From: Phytophthora quininea
Taxonomy: Eukaryota > Oomycota > Peronosporomycetes > Peronosporales > Peronosporaceae
Direction: 5' to 3'
DNA length: 64,000 bases
NCBI GenBank assembly: GCA_011947345.1
Contig: JAAVTG010000064.1
Span: forward strand, 186,001 to 250,000
Shown: piece after piece, positions 31,335 to 44,733 of the stretch
Layout: the number at the start of each line of letters is the position of its first letter
How positions within the stretch are numbered: position 1 is the stretch's first letter
Translations under genes and position numbers: made by a program
Notes under the pieces: generated by a model
The model's database searches: none
What the model was told of the DNA's origin: nothing
The model's input: only the letters and a program-made list of their open reading frames with translations

Positions 31335-34300
31335 CGAGCGGCCTGAAGGCTGCAGTTCGAAATTGACGCCAGGCACATGGCTTCGCAATTGCTGCTTCGT
31401 TTTTAGCACTAAAGCTCCACGCTATTTGTGCTTGAACGGCTTATTCTAAACAATGTCTGCTGACTGGCAGGCAGCTGTGTAGCTAGGAGGAACTTTCGTT
31501 AGCTTGAAATTTAGCAGACGTGCTAGAATGCACACAGATCCTCACGCCAGTGACCGAAAAACTCACCCAGCAATAGCAAAACAGTCTTGTATATGTTAGC
31601 ACGCTCGCGAGAATGATAGAGTAGGAACTGAACAATGAGCTCCCTATTCCACCAGCCAGCATGATTGAAACAAACTCGTACCCTGGCTATAGGTCGGTCC
31701 ACAATATACGACCAAACCAATGATGAATTGAAAGATTATACCGAGGATGCTTGGCATCTTCAGATGGTTTCGTTACAAAAATGACGACGAGGCTATATTT
31801 TCTGCCACTGCTGCCTCTTAGCAGCATTGCGGTCGGATGCTCTTTACTCTTCCGTGCGCCTTTCATCCATACAGTCTTCTGGACCGTAGGACATGATGTC
31901 TTCGCAGACAGATACTCACACAGACCAGCTTCAATTTGCTAGCAATTTTCTTTAAACAATAAACGAGAAATTTTTACCAGTTTGTTCTGCGTTGAATACC
32001 TTATCCGCACCAAGATGGCGCATGCGCTCTTGAACATTAGCACCAAACGATGCAGCAACGCGATCGCTTTGCTCGGGCGAGAGCTGCCCTTGGCACGTTC
32101 GGCGTCGAATGGTAAAACGGTGACGACTCAAGAAGGACAGTAGCCAGGTATGCGAGGCCTGGAACCACGCTGACGGCCCGTGTAACGGGGTTACACGAAA
32201 GTATTAACCGTGTGTAGAGTTTCGACTTTGTAGCCATTTGGCTCTCCATCACTCATTTGCACATCTCTTAGATTAACTACGCCACATAGTTTAGTCTATA
32301 CATTTACAGCAAAGGTCAGATAAACAATTCAATTCAGTTCTATTTCTGCAGTTAATTAGTGTTGTCCTTGTTTTAAGCGACACTGACTCTGCGAGTCCTA
32401 GTTACGGGACTGTACTTGGTTCTTGTGTAGAACCAAAGGATGAAAGCCTAAAGACAACGACTCGAGGAGTCCTACGTCTTCCTCTGTGCACGTGCGCTCC
32501 GGTGTAGCCCCGCTGCAATCCAAGTGTCAACTGGCGCCGGATTGAAGATAAACCAGACTGCGCAAGAGTTTTGAACCCGCATGAAGGAGTCAATGGAGGC
32601 GTCGAACACGATGTATCCCCCTACAGCCTGGAAATCTAAAGCCGAGACGTTGATCGGGTACAGTAGTTTGATGGCTATAGGCCAGTGCCTGGGACGGTTT
32701 CAAAGCAATCGCCTCCTACTTATAGGAAAGGACTCCGCTACCTAAACTCGAAGCGACTAGCCAGTCGCAAATTAACTGACGGAGGAAGCGCCAAGGAAGA
32801 AGGAGAGCGCGGCCAGATTGTAGAGAAGAGGACCTGGGGCACGTGCTCAAGTACCGCTCCAACGAAAATCTGATTACCACAGTCAACATGCTTCTTGTAG
32901 AATCAAAGCGACAGACAGCAGTGGTGGCGGCGCCGCTGGTCAGGGTGACAAAATCTGGCGGGCAAGACATCAAGGACAATATTCTCCGGAGACTGAGTGA
33001 ATAACCACCGTAGGTTATGTAAAGCACCATCGGGCTTTGAACTGTTCAGAAGTTCACGACATATTCAAAGAGTGCACAGACAGTCATTTTGCTTGTATTG
33101 ATTGCTACGTGTCCAAAGTTCCAGTAATAGCATAACACAGGGGACAGCAAGACACATAAAGCAAACAAGTGGGGCTCATCATAGCACACCGGCGCCGTCG
33201 TCGTCGTCCATGATTCCATCAGCAGCAAGAGGCGTCCCTACCAAACCAAAGTGCTTCAACAACATACAAACTGATTCTGTAGGTGTTACAGGCTACTGTC
33301 ACACGTTAGCCAGCTCAGTGGACAATCAGTAGCTAGAACCAACCCGTTGGTTGTGACGACCCCGACACACAAGGCCATCTCGACATTCAATAGCCATAGT
33401 TATATTTCCTCGCGCTTGTGTAAGCTGGTAACGGTCTGGGCCCGTTACAGTAAAAGAACTTCCGTTCAAAATTGTCCATAGTTCTTCAAAAACGAATATC
33501 CGATGCGTTACTGACAATATTATATATCTCAGTGTAACAACAGTCATTATTTTGCTATGAGAAAGAATTTGTCGTAGGTGGTGCCTACAACAACAAACAT
33601 AAAGCAACCAGAATTATGCCTACTCCGCATAACAGCCCAGTTGCTGAAAGAGGGCGAGTGCGCGAAACAACATGAGTAAGGACGAGGCGTGCGACGAAAT
33701 GTTGGTCGACCATCATGATTACCCGACATTGTGATGTCGTCTGGACCAAGTATTATTATGATTTGTGAGGAGAACAGGACTCTGATGGGGACAAGCATGA
33801 CTATTTGTTTGAGACGAGCGACAGGGACCCCATGTATAAGCTGAAGGTGACCCAGCAGTGAGATTTCGCTTCTGATCTGGCATGTATCAATACCATTGAA
33901 AATGATACGAAACATACCCATTTGCACGCACACATGAGCGAACATGTTTGGAACTATTTTGGGGACTTGAATCAATTTGGAACCTTATGATGCCCCCATT
34001 TTTCTCCGCATGATGCCAAATCGTTTCATCCTGTGTTGCTTCATATCATGAGAAAGGACTTCAGTCTGTGGTACCGCCCATGCCTGGGTGTCAAGGTATA
34101 TTTGTTACATCACGGAGTGAGAGCTCGTCGAGGCCTTCCTGAGTATGGTTTGTGTGTAGGCTTTGGAGATGTAAGACTTTCCGTTACGTTTACGAAATGA
34201 ATCGCCGATTTGTGGATTACGGAGATGGCTCGATAATTTTATACGACGTAGATATCGGAAACGTAAACATGAAAAACATGTGCGTACAGGTGGCAGCGTG

Positions 34301-37300
34301 TGAAAGTCTAGCACACTTTGGTGCCGCTGGAATTACTGCAATACCTCTGACGTTGTGATGGATTTTCCGTAGACGGAGTCTCATGGAGTGTGGCGATCCC
34401 GGTTCGGAGTTAACTCCTACGGGTGAGTCAAATAGTTATAAACTCGCCGACACTTCTTCATATCTCTCAGCAGGATCCTTGAGCATGACGTGGTTCTTAT
34501 TTTTCTCAGTCCTCGCCCTCGGATAGTTTTTCTTGGTCATGATCTCGTTGCACTGAAAGCGGTGTCGTCTGTCCGCTCCGAACAGCTACTGTAGATCTCA
34601 CAGCTGTACCGGTGGCCAAATTTGCAGAGAGAATTTATTGGTGGGTGCGTGGATGCTAGGAGTGCGGTAGTCAAAAGGCTCGCCCAACAGGAATGGTACC
34701 GTCCATTGAGCGTCGACGGTGCAGGTCGCCGATGAGCTTGCCGGCCGGCCGTTGAACGTGCAGGTTTGACACACAACGCACTGCTCACGACTATACTGTA
34801 CCATAGTGCCGAGTATTTCCGTGCCGTCCCCGTCTCATCCTGACCCGGATTGGTGGTGTGGACCTGACCCACATTGGGATCTGAGCCAGGTGCGTGGGTC
34901 GCATCCGCAGGTTAACCAGGTCCCGCGGTGTGGACCACATCCGAGCCAGACCTCAAGTTATCCCGTCTCGTGGACCCGATAAGGATGGGCACTGGCTTCC
35001 TCCTTGGACCATACCCAAGTCAAGTCAAGTTTAGGGAATCAACTATGAGATGACACTATCTTCCTGAGATGTGCCACGGTGCCTCTAATCACAGCCATAC
35101 TCAGTCCACCATCGCCCCGGAGTCTTCCGTTCTAAAGAACAGAGTGTATATTGTGTGTCGTGTTTACGGTCCCTGACCCAGACAGTGTCCCGGACCGGTG
35201 TGTGTATACCTGTCGCCCACAGCTCACCAGTACCAGGTCGAGACGTTATTTGAACAACTCGGTAACCATTCCCTGATCAAAAGCAACCGCGTTTTGTCGA
35301 AGGGGATACACATGGTGAAGGTACTGACCGGCTCAGGGCCCACCCGTTCCCGGGCCCGAAAAGGGTTCCGAAGGAACTTCTCAGTGGGAGGATCCCCAGA
35401 TCACGGCCCCGGACAAATCCCTCGTCCGGGCGGAGGCGTTTGACTCACAGGGAATATCACGTGTACAACTCCAGGAAGTGGTAAAAGCCCAAGCGCTACA
35501 TCGCGATCAGCGGTTACAAATACACAGAACACGACAGAGACAAGGCAAAAATCAATATATACTACCGCTGCAGTCGTTACCGAAGCGGAAAATGCATAGG
35601 GAGATGCGAATACTTGCGAAAGTTTGAACTCGGCACAATATATGTGCCTCGCACGTTTGGTTGGGTTTTTGACAGCCCTCAAAGCAACAGAACCGACGCT
35701 AGTGTTGCTGAAAAAATGATGAGATAGGTGAATCGCTTAGCCATTACTTTTTCAGCCAACAGAAATGTGGAATTCTGTTTGTGTTAGCTTCTACGTTAAT
35801 AATGACACGCCTATGGTATTCACGGAACTATATATGGAAAAAGTTAAACGTTGTATGAATCGTACCAGAGTAGAGAAGTTTGGCTGCACTGTTTATGGCT
35901 AAATCGAAGTTTCTCCGTGGTTACAAGTTCTCAATCCCGATGGAACTCCATCCCAAACCAACTTTCTGTTTTTCATTATTCCTATTACGACACGAAACGT
36001 AAATCGCTACAATGTTTACTCGGCTGGGTGAGGCCTCAGAAGTTGGTAGTAGCAAGTCAAGTGTCGTTTTTGTAAATTCGAACCATCCACTACTTTTGAA
36101 GATCTTACCTGGGTATAAGTCGCTCATGAAAGCACCTTGCCCGCATTTACATCTGCATTTGCACTTGTATTGGGCTGTTCAGGCACAAAAACAATGCTGG
36201 ACTGTGCTTGCGGAACTTTCACCTTCGTAGTCACGGTACTTGGAAAGGTACCCTTGAACAGAAGCACTGTGCATAGTGTATGGCACCCATGCCGTGTTCC
36301 CAGTACTTAAGTAGCAGTGCTAAATGATAGTTGCATTTTCAAATCCTTCCAGTGCAGCTCACACGCTGAGCTGGATCTGGAGTAACAATCACTGCATATG
36401 TAGGCCCGAAGTCCCGTCGGGCATCGTGGTGACCATAACTACCTCCTGCATCTCGTCGCGTGTCGGTCCCTTCTTTGTTTCCGAGTGTTCTCAATGATTT
36501 TCATCGGCCGGTCAGATATTTGTGCGGTTCAGTGGTAAGCTGCAGCCAACACGTAAAGTCAGCCAAGTGTAGTAACCCCACTGTGAACGAGATCTCCTAT
36601 AAATATTATACAATATCCCAGGAAATGCTAACACGCCTGTCCTTCGTCTATCCATCAGCATCGTGCAGCGCTCGAACACACGCAGCTCCGTGTTGCTCTC
36701 TATAGCCACGACAGAAGAGGCAGAAAGCCCATTTGTATCTCTTGATATGTCGTGTAGAGTATAGTTTTGGTGGGGGCCTTGGTATGACCCTCCTAGTATC
36801 GAGTGCAGATACGACACGGTGGGATTTTACCGCAATAAAAACACCGAATCATATCGAAAAAAACTTTCTTAATCGTGCGCAGTAGTACGGCACGGCGCGC
36901 GATTGCTCGCGACACAGGTCCTCGGCGCCTCCAACTTCTAGAAAATCGGTTTCGTGTGTCATATTTTGGACAAGCTCGGCTGCAATAACATCTTCGGTGA
37001 GATTAAAGTCAACAACCTCGCTACTAATGTTAGTGCTGGCTTGGGGGAGATGGCATCCTGCTGCCTTCCGCTCGCTTTGCGCCGGTTATTTGTTCATTTG
37101 GAAACAGATATATTCCGAAATGTTACTGAACCTCTGTGGACCGGGCCCGTAATGAACCGGTCGCGGAGGCAATCCACCATATCACTAGCACATCAGCAAG
37201 CGTTGTTGTCGAGTGCGCATCTGTTCTTCCACAATTGTGACAATTGGTTGTTTTCGATTGCTTCACACTTATTAATAGGTGCTGTGTGATTGCAGTGACA

Positions 37301-37617
37301 AAACACTCAAAGTATGTTGTTATTTTAACAACAATATTAGTTAAAAACACTACGATGGCAACAGGTAGCGATACATTCAGCAGTACAATGTTTCTCCTAG
37401 ACAAGACATTTTGATTCGATTTAGGTTAATATGATCACAAATTGTTTCGGTGTGTAGTTGTCGTAGATACAAAACACGATTTTCTATACTTAAGCACCCC
37501 GTTTTAGGAATATAGCATTTTGAGGATTCCTTTTCCAACCGAAGGCATGGTTGGAAGGGTTTGACCCCGCGGCAACGTGGGAATTGACTTTGAGAGTGCA
37601 CTTTCGTATGGCTGTTG
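31335..37617. other. Gene-poor region, about 6.3 kb
   Basis: No gene can be supported. Composition is near 45-50 percent GC, codon bias is absent and open frames are short and broken. Fragments that might be decayed mobile DNA are at about 33550-33900 and 34100-34350, and a minus-strand frame at 34598-34804 contains a CVVCQTC cysteine pair. None can be assigned. There is a TATAAATATTATA stretch near 36597. It separates the retrotransposon from the condensin gene. Confidence 0.5.
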
Positions 37618-40600
37618 CTATTCTTCTTCCGACGAATCTTCGCTGGTCTCCACGCGCTTCTTCCGAGCTGTTCGTCGTTTGGCTCGCTCGCGCTTCCTTG
37701 GGGTAGCTCGCGTGGTCTTGACTCCTTTCGCCGCAGGTTTGCGTTTCGTTCTGCCCTTCGCTTGAGGTGACGTTGCGATCTCAATCGACTCGATCTCGCC
37801 GTTCTCGTCCTAAAATCAACCAAAACAGCGTGAGTCTGACACCTCACACCAACTATTGACTCCCATGGTACCTCTTCCTTGCCCTCCTTCTTCCCCACAA
37901 CAAACGCGTCCAGCTTGTCGATCGCCTCCTTCATTTCGGCCGTCGCCGTCTGGGTATTGTTTCCACGCCTTGTCTTCGCAACCAGCGAGATGAAGCTGTC
38001 CGCGACCGCAGCGTCGTGAAGCGCGTCACTGAAAAGCTTGCGGCTTTGGTACAAATACTTCAGCGACTTCTCCGTGTGTGGGAGACGAGCAAGGCAGTAC
38101 GCCAAGTCGCGCTGCTGCTGCACTTTTGAGGCGGTCGGGAACCGCTGGGCTAGTTTTTCTACAATACTCTCAATCTGCTTCTCCTTTGTAAGGAACTGGA
38201 TGAGGAACCGCGTGATCGTCTGGAAGTTTGCGTTCGAGACGAGGTCACTGGTAGACAACTGGCCGATTGCGTCTGGGAGCATATTATAAATGGGGTTGTT
38301 GCCCTTCTTGGACAGCTCGAAGAAGAACAGCTTGGCCAGATTACGGATGCCGTCGTTCTCGTCCACTAAGGAGATGGCAATCTCGCTGATCTGGCCCTTG
38401 ACCTTAATCATATCGTTTAGAATCAGGTGGGAAAGCACCACGATCGTGTTCTTGCGGACATTGAGATTCACGTCTCGGAGTCGGTTGTATAGGTGGGACG
38501 TCCAAGGCTCCACCAGGTTCGGGAACCGGAACGACAAGTCTCCGAGAGCGATGATCACGTCGCCACGTACCGATGGCAAGGGCGAGTCTTGCAGAATCGT
38601 AAAGAGCAACTGCAAGTGCTTCTCGCAAAACTCCTCAGAGACAGCCATGAACTTGCTCAGTGCTACGACCGCACACTCAGTAAGCAGTTCGTCCCCTTTG
38701 AATTCCTCCTCACTGCCCACTAGAACGCGGATGATTAGCGGGCCATAGACGCCCAATAGATTGCGGCAGGCGATCTCTTTCTGGATGATGTTATTCACAA
38801 ACGTGTCTTCCTCGGCCTCAACCTCCGCCGCCACGCCCAGCTCATCCTCCATCGCTGTCACATCTTCTGCGTCATTTGACGGATCGGATGTAGGCTTTGA
38901 AGCTGTCGCGGCCTCAAGACCGTGATTAGCGCGCATCTTCTTCACCTTTGCAGCTAGTCTTTCTACATGAATGGCCACTTTGACTGCCGAGTGACCAAGC
39001 ACGAAGAAGAAATGCGCCAACTCCTTCCGCGACAGATCGTCCGTCTCGCTTTCAAACAAGCGCAGAGACAAATGTTTGATCACGTCGCCGCACACATCTT
39101 CGGGTCGCTCGCAGATAGAGAAGATCGCCTCGATAGCCTGTTGCACGGTGTCAAACCACGTCGAGTGCAAGCATTCGGACTCAATGCCGCCATCGCCAAC
39201 GAAATCTAGAGCGAGGAAGCGCTGCAGACGCAAGATAATCTGCTCCGTCGCGTCCAAATTGGATCTCTGGATACGGCGTTGTGTCTGACTGCTGCTTCTC
39301 GCAGTCTTCGGCTCTAGCTGGATGCACTGAACCAACCGACAAGCAGAGCCAAACACTCGATAGCGAGAGTCAGGGCTGCATGCTACGTCGCCGAATCCCA
39401 TCGAGAGGATTTGCCCTAGACGATCGTTAGAGAACAACATGGAATCGTCGATGTTGGCGATCATGCTCAGCAGTGCCAGCGCATTGCTGACGACAGATAT
39501 CGGATACTGTTTCACGTCTACGAAGCTCCACAGGGAGCTAGTAACAACCATTGGCACCTTCTCAGCACGGTGGAGTTCGCTAAGAATGCGCTCTAGACAC
39601 GTGTACTCTGCAACTGTACACTCATCCAGAAACTTGACCAAGTTCTCGGCAACCAGTTGTGGGGAGTTGCGCTCGGGGTCGTCGACGTCGATGCGGATGA
39701 ACAGAGCCACAAACGTGTTAGACAGCTGCTCTTGGATCGACACGTCGGATCGCCAAGTTAACGGCAACACTTTCTTGATCGCTGTGTGGGCTGCATCTAG
39801 ATGGAAGCGATACGCCTTCTCGAAGAACTGGATCGCTTCCAATACGTCCGAGATCGATTTGCTACCCAAGAGCTGCCCCATCAACGGCAGGGCTCGTTGC
39901 TCAAATTCGTCAATAAAGTCCATCGCATCCTGATAAAACTTTAGCATACGAACGGTCCTTGCCAGCTCTTTTTCGAGCTCTGCCGCTTGTTCCTCCGAGG
40001 AAATGACTGGCTCGGCTGTTTCTCCCTCGCTCTGAATGGTGACGCCTCCCATTGCCTCACTCATTTCCTTTTCCGCGCCGGCGATGACTTCATCGCGCTT
40101 CTTCTTCATTTCCTCCGTTAGTGCATCACGTTTCATCGTGTAGAAATCGCGGCTCAGATTTCCCATGAAAGGGTTTCTTTCTAATAGAAGAGAAAGCAGG
40201 TGAATACTGTGGCGACGAACGACTGCAGCCTTGTCCTGCAATCTCCCTACGGCCATTAGCGTTACGCTCTTCAGCATGTGTAGAGGTAACGCTCCTTCTT
40301 CACATAATAGCGCCCACATCTTCAGCACGTGCCCTCGCGCGAAGGAATTGACGTCGTGGGTGCGATCTTCAAGCACACTGAGTAACTGGTCCCTTGTCGA
40401 GCGAGAAAATGTGCGCTGCGAGTTCCCATCCTGCTTCTCAGCAGCTTTTGCATCGTCGGAGTCACTAGTGCCATCATCATCGTCACTGCTATCACTACTA
40501 CCAGAACCGTCACTCTTGTGTTCGGTAGCGTGGTTTTGGGTTTCCGCCTTTTCTTCTTAGACGTTAGCTCGCTGTTGCTTTGTACGAGATCCTGCGGTCC

Positions 40601-41835
40601 ACTCTGGCGAAAGTTCCACAACAAAATTTGCGTCACACAAGTGACGGCGGCATTGCGAAGTTGATACGCCTCGGAATCGAGTAATGCCAGCACGAAGCTC
40701 AGATTTCCCATGATCAGCGCTGGAGTCAACGTCGACAAGGTTGACAGAAATGTAGATATGTTTCGCGTTCCAGCGACGTCCTTCGATGCATCCCGAGACG
40801 AGATTTTACCGATCTCGCTGATGAGATCCGCCGCAAAAGCCACGTTAGTATACTTGAAGTAGAGCAGCTCCACGAGCTCCGCGATGGGAGCGCTAAGATG
40901 CTCGTGCGTATAGATCAAGTCGATAAGAGATGCCACCACCGAAATGTGGATTGAAGGCGCCTTCTGCAAGCTCATCGCGAGTAGCTACATCATAAAAACA
41001 TTAGAATAAACTCGCCACTAGTAGGGATCCACCTGCGGTCATCGTACATGGTACAGTTTGGGCTTGAATGTCTTTCCGCGACAGAGTGGCGCATTGCCCA
41101 GCAGCTCGAACACCACCTTGCAGTAGAGAATGGAGAATTCCTAGCAGATAGACAAGTACCAATGAGTTCTATCTCTTCTTCTCCTTCTTTCCTTTATTTG
41201 TCTCACCTCCTCGGGCACGTTCATGCTCCACATGCCAAACGTTGCCGGACTAATGGAACGTGTGAGCTTCCGGATGGCTCCTTCCACCACTTTGGCCCAG
41301 TTGACGCGATTGATGGTGGACATCTGGCTCTTCTTGCCCTTCTTCAGGATGTCCTTCTCCGCCTGCTTCTGCGTCGTGCTGATGCTTGTGAGCGCCGTGA
41401 TCAGAAAGTAGACACTGGCCTTGAATGTGCTGCGGTACAGCACCACGTCCTCGCCGTCGCTTCCTGGGCGCATGGCGAGCACGCTCTCGGTCGTGTTGGC
41501 CACGAAGCTCGAGAGCATCTCCACCACGCGCATACGCAGCGGCTCCGAGAGTATCGGCAGCTTCCTACAGTGTAGACAGAGCGTTAGTAAAGCCTTTCGA
41601 CCCCAACGGACTGCACAGCGACCTACTTGACGAGGCTGTAGGCCAAGTCCAGCCGCTCCTCGCTCAGCAGCTCTAGGCCGCCCTCGCTGCCCAGCACCGC
41701 GTCCTCCAGGCGCCGCAGCCGTGCGCCGATCTCCGCGTCCGTCTCGTCCTCGAAGCTCAGTGGCGTCTGCACATGGCAGCGGTCCGCTTTGGGCAGCTCC
41801 AAGTCCGCCAAGTGCAGTGGCACGAGGAACTCCAT
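37618..41835 (-). CDS. CAPD2: Condensin complex subunit 1 (CAP-D2/CND1)
   Basis: A HEAT-repeat subunit of condensin I, which compacts mitotic chromosomes. Exons on the minus strand: 41835-41627, 41564-41207, 41115-41048, 40984-37872, 37809-37618, with GT-AG introns of 62, 91, 63 and 62 bp. The product is about 1310 residues, usual for CAP-D2. The N-terminal exon begins MEFLVPLHLADLELP. The diagnostic CND1 core near 38400 includes NVRKNTIVVLSHLILND, KVKGQISEIAI, NLAKLFFFELSKKGNNPIYN and LPDAIGQLS. An acidic Ser/Asp stretch (about 40480) and a Lys/Arg-rich C-terminus (about 37640-37760) are typical. One base is missing in the run at 40549-40552, between the exon parts that start with MSLQKAPSIHIS and the acidic stretch. 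Confidence 0.92.
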
Positions 41836-42021
41836 CGTGGCAGTGATTTGTACACACAAATCGGAGCTAGTGTGTGGTGTACATAAAATAGTCGAAAAAG
41901 AGACCAAGATCAAATTGAAGTGACAAGCAAAAACACATCGCAGGCAGCGCGACAGTGAGATGCAACGGTTAAAAGCAGTTGTTGCCATTATCCCATGCAA
42001 CTCGATCCATGCTGGTCATGT

Positions 42022-42036
42022 TCACTTTCAATTCTG
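42022..42036 (+). promoter_or_regulatory. Initiator-like element of the GH17 gene
   Basis: TCACTTTCAATTCTG, 17 bp before the ATG at 42053, fits the oomycete initiator pattern and the short leaders usual in these genomes. Assignment rests on similarity and position only. Confidence 0.35.
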
Positions 42037-42052
42037 CTTCGAGCTACCAGCC

Positions 42053-43107
42053 ATGTTCTCGTCCAAGGTTCTCGTCTCCTTCGCGGCTTTAATTGCTGCA
42101 GTGTCCGCCCGGAGCTTTTGTCTCCATGGTGTCAACTACAACCCTCGCATCGGTGCCGACTGGGCTCCAACCGCAGAGCGATGCAAGAGTGCAACAGACA
42201 TCCAGACCGACATCGAGGTGCTGGCTCAAGTTGCCAGGACGGTGAGACTCTACGGGCTCGGAGACTGCGACCAGGGATCCGTCGTGGTGCCCGCGGCCAT
42301 CAACGCCGGACTGAGAGTGTCCTTGGGCCTGTGGGTCAGCAAGGACGACGCTGTCTTCGAGTCGGAGATCGCTAGACTGCAGACACTACTTCATCAGAGC
42401 CCCGCGCTTTTCAGCAGCGGGAATATCGTCGACATTCACGTCGGAAGCGAGGCCATTTACCGGAAGGATGTCACGGCCGGCAAGAATATTGAGGCCTTAT
42501 ATCGCGTCAAGAAGCTCCTCGCCAACTATGGCGCAAAGCCATTCCCGTCACCATTGCCGACATCGGTGACGTGTATCTCGCGAACCCGGAGCTCATGGTT
42601 GCCGTGGACTTTGTCCAAGCCAACGCGTTCCCGTTCTGGGAGCGAGTCCCGGTGAAAGACGCAATGGGCTACCTGGAATCGCGAATGGCGCCGCTGTACC
42701 AGCAGGCTGCGACTGTCGGCAAGAAGGTGGTGATCGGAGAGACTGGATGGGCGTCGGCCGGCTCTGACGCTAAAGCGTCCGTGGCAACCCCTGCCAACGC
42801 CGCGCTCTACTTCTCCGACTTTTATAAGATGGCAAAGCAGCAGAAGCTGGAGTTCTTCTACTTCGAAGCATTCGACGAGGAGTGGAAGATCACATCCAGT
42901 AACGCCACCGTCGAGGGCCATTTCGGACTCTTCCACGCCAACAGGACACTGAAAAGCGAGATCGCCGCGCTGTCGCTAGGCGTCCCCTGCTTCGCGGCCA
43001 GGAATGAAAAGACCCCCGTGGTCCTTAGTGTTGACTCTAGCAACACCGAGACTTCGATCGCTGCCACCAACGCAGATGAATGTCACGTGCGGCACCAGTA
43101 CCAGTAA
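42053..43107 (+). CDS. Secreted GH17 family glucan endo-1,3-beta-glucosidase-like protein
   Basis: The ATG at 42053 opens a signal peptide (FSSKVLVSFAALIAAVSA). The GH17 barrel begins with GVNYNPR. The probable acid/base Glu133 lies in HVGSEAIY and the nucleophile Glu in VVIGETGWAS near 42739, both conserved. One base is missing near 42538 (AAGCC), after which the frame continues through ELMVAVDFVQANAFPFW and FFYFEAFDEEWK to a stop at 43107. The enzyme should cut or rearrange beta-1,3-glucan, the main oomycete wall polymer, or host callose. It is divergent from CAP-D2, with 217 bp between start codons. Confidence 0.88.
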
Positions 43108-44733
43108 ACGACGGTGGGTCTTGATTTGCGTATCGTTGCAGATTTAACAATGAATACATCGGTTGAAATGCACGCATACGTTTTCATCCAATTCCCACTG
43201 AGAAGCTCAAGGCACGACTTGACTTGGTAACGGCGGGGTTTCTTGTCAGGTGCACCGAGGAGCTGCAGGTATTGCGTCGCTCGCTCCTCTATTTCCATAG
43301 CCGTCTTTTGCATCCTACTCCGCTCCAGGTAGTGCGCGCAACAGCCCCACGATTTCAATAAATAGAAGTGGAGGGACGCTTTCATAAACTGCATGACGGC
43401 GCAGTCGCCGCGCATGTGTTAGCCAACCAATGTTTCGTTGCTTTCGGGCTGCTTCGCTAACAGAATGCAGTCGTGGATGTCGAGTCGGCTGCTTCACAGG
43501 TCGTGAGCATTGATCGCTAATGAGCCTGTTGACGAAGTCACCTCAGCACGAGGGCGAAGAGCTCGGTCTGAATTTGCTGCGTTATGACTGTTGCCGGCAT
43601 CGGCGGTGTTCCAATTCGCGCAGCCAATGCCGCGCAGTTCGTGCCAAGCTTGATAGAGTTCCTCAAAGCAGGCGTTCTCATCGACACGAGGGTTGAAGCG
43701 TTTCCAGTAGCAAAGGCGGTCGCAGCAGCTCACTGGCACGTCAGGAGCGGCACCTCGCAGGCAACTTCCAACTGCAGCTCCTACATGTAGTAGAGACGAA
43801 GATGACTCCCTCAAAAACGAGCAAGCCCACTCAAACTCTGTGGTTCAAAGATTATCGTTGGCAGCGCACGAAAACGCTCCACGCCTAGCGAAACTCAACG
43901 TGACCGGTTCGTCAAGACCAGTGACGATAACGACGCCAAGGTTCCGTTGGCGATCATGACCGACAACGGTTCAACAGTGCAACCGGAAAACTGAAGGTCG
44001 TTTGCCACAAGTGACCCCTTCGCGGCCGACACGCTTCGGTTTTGCAACGGCGCACTGAGCCGAGTCCCTACTTGCATAATCGCACGTTATACCAGTTGCA
44101 GCGTTTACTCATGGCAAGGTCATCTCGGCAACCAAGTTTCCAAGTTGCGCACCTGGAGCGGTGCTCTTATTCACCCAGATGTCGCCGTCCACAATCACGC
44201 GGCAGGCGGATTTAACGCCGTATTCGAGCTGGACTGAGCGTTGTGTAAAAGCACCGTGACCGTGATCGTTCCTTTGAGTCAGGGAGCCTGCAGCTAAGAG
44301 CTTTGAGCTCGAGCACGACAATGACAGGAAGCCAATCGGGTCCCTCGCTGTTTCCACCGTACCAGCGCAGCGGTCTCCATGATGGTCTTCATCAGCTAGG
44401 CCGTGGAGGTCGCCTCCGCCATTCAAATGCTGCTTGGGGGCAACTGTGACAGGTTTGCTTCGACGGCACAACTCGCTGGATAGGCGGGCCAGATGCAAAC
44501 TCAAGCTTCTTGTGATGTGCTGTCAAGTAGGCCTGACCGTCAACGGCTTGGCTCGCCGTCCTGCGTCTTCCTTCCACAGCTGTGGTGGTGATTCGCACCC
44601 ACCGCATTCCTGTCGGACGCTGGCGAACGCTGGACGCGCAAATATGGTCGGAAAATGCCGCCGCGCGGCTAATATTAGTGAGGGGGGTCTATCCTATTGT
44701 ACAGCTCTTTACACCTACAGAGATGCACGCGCC
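43108..44733. other. Intergenic region with a possible oxidoreductase relic
   Basis: About 1.6 kb without an intact gene. At 43584-43790 (+) the frame contains FVPSLIEFLKAGVLIDTRV and AFPVAKAVAAAHWHVRSG, which resembles the C-terminal end of zinc-type quinone oxidoreductases, but neighbouring sequence does not extend it. A minus-strand frame at 44109-44504 has no recognised domain. Confidence 0.4.
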
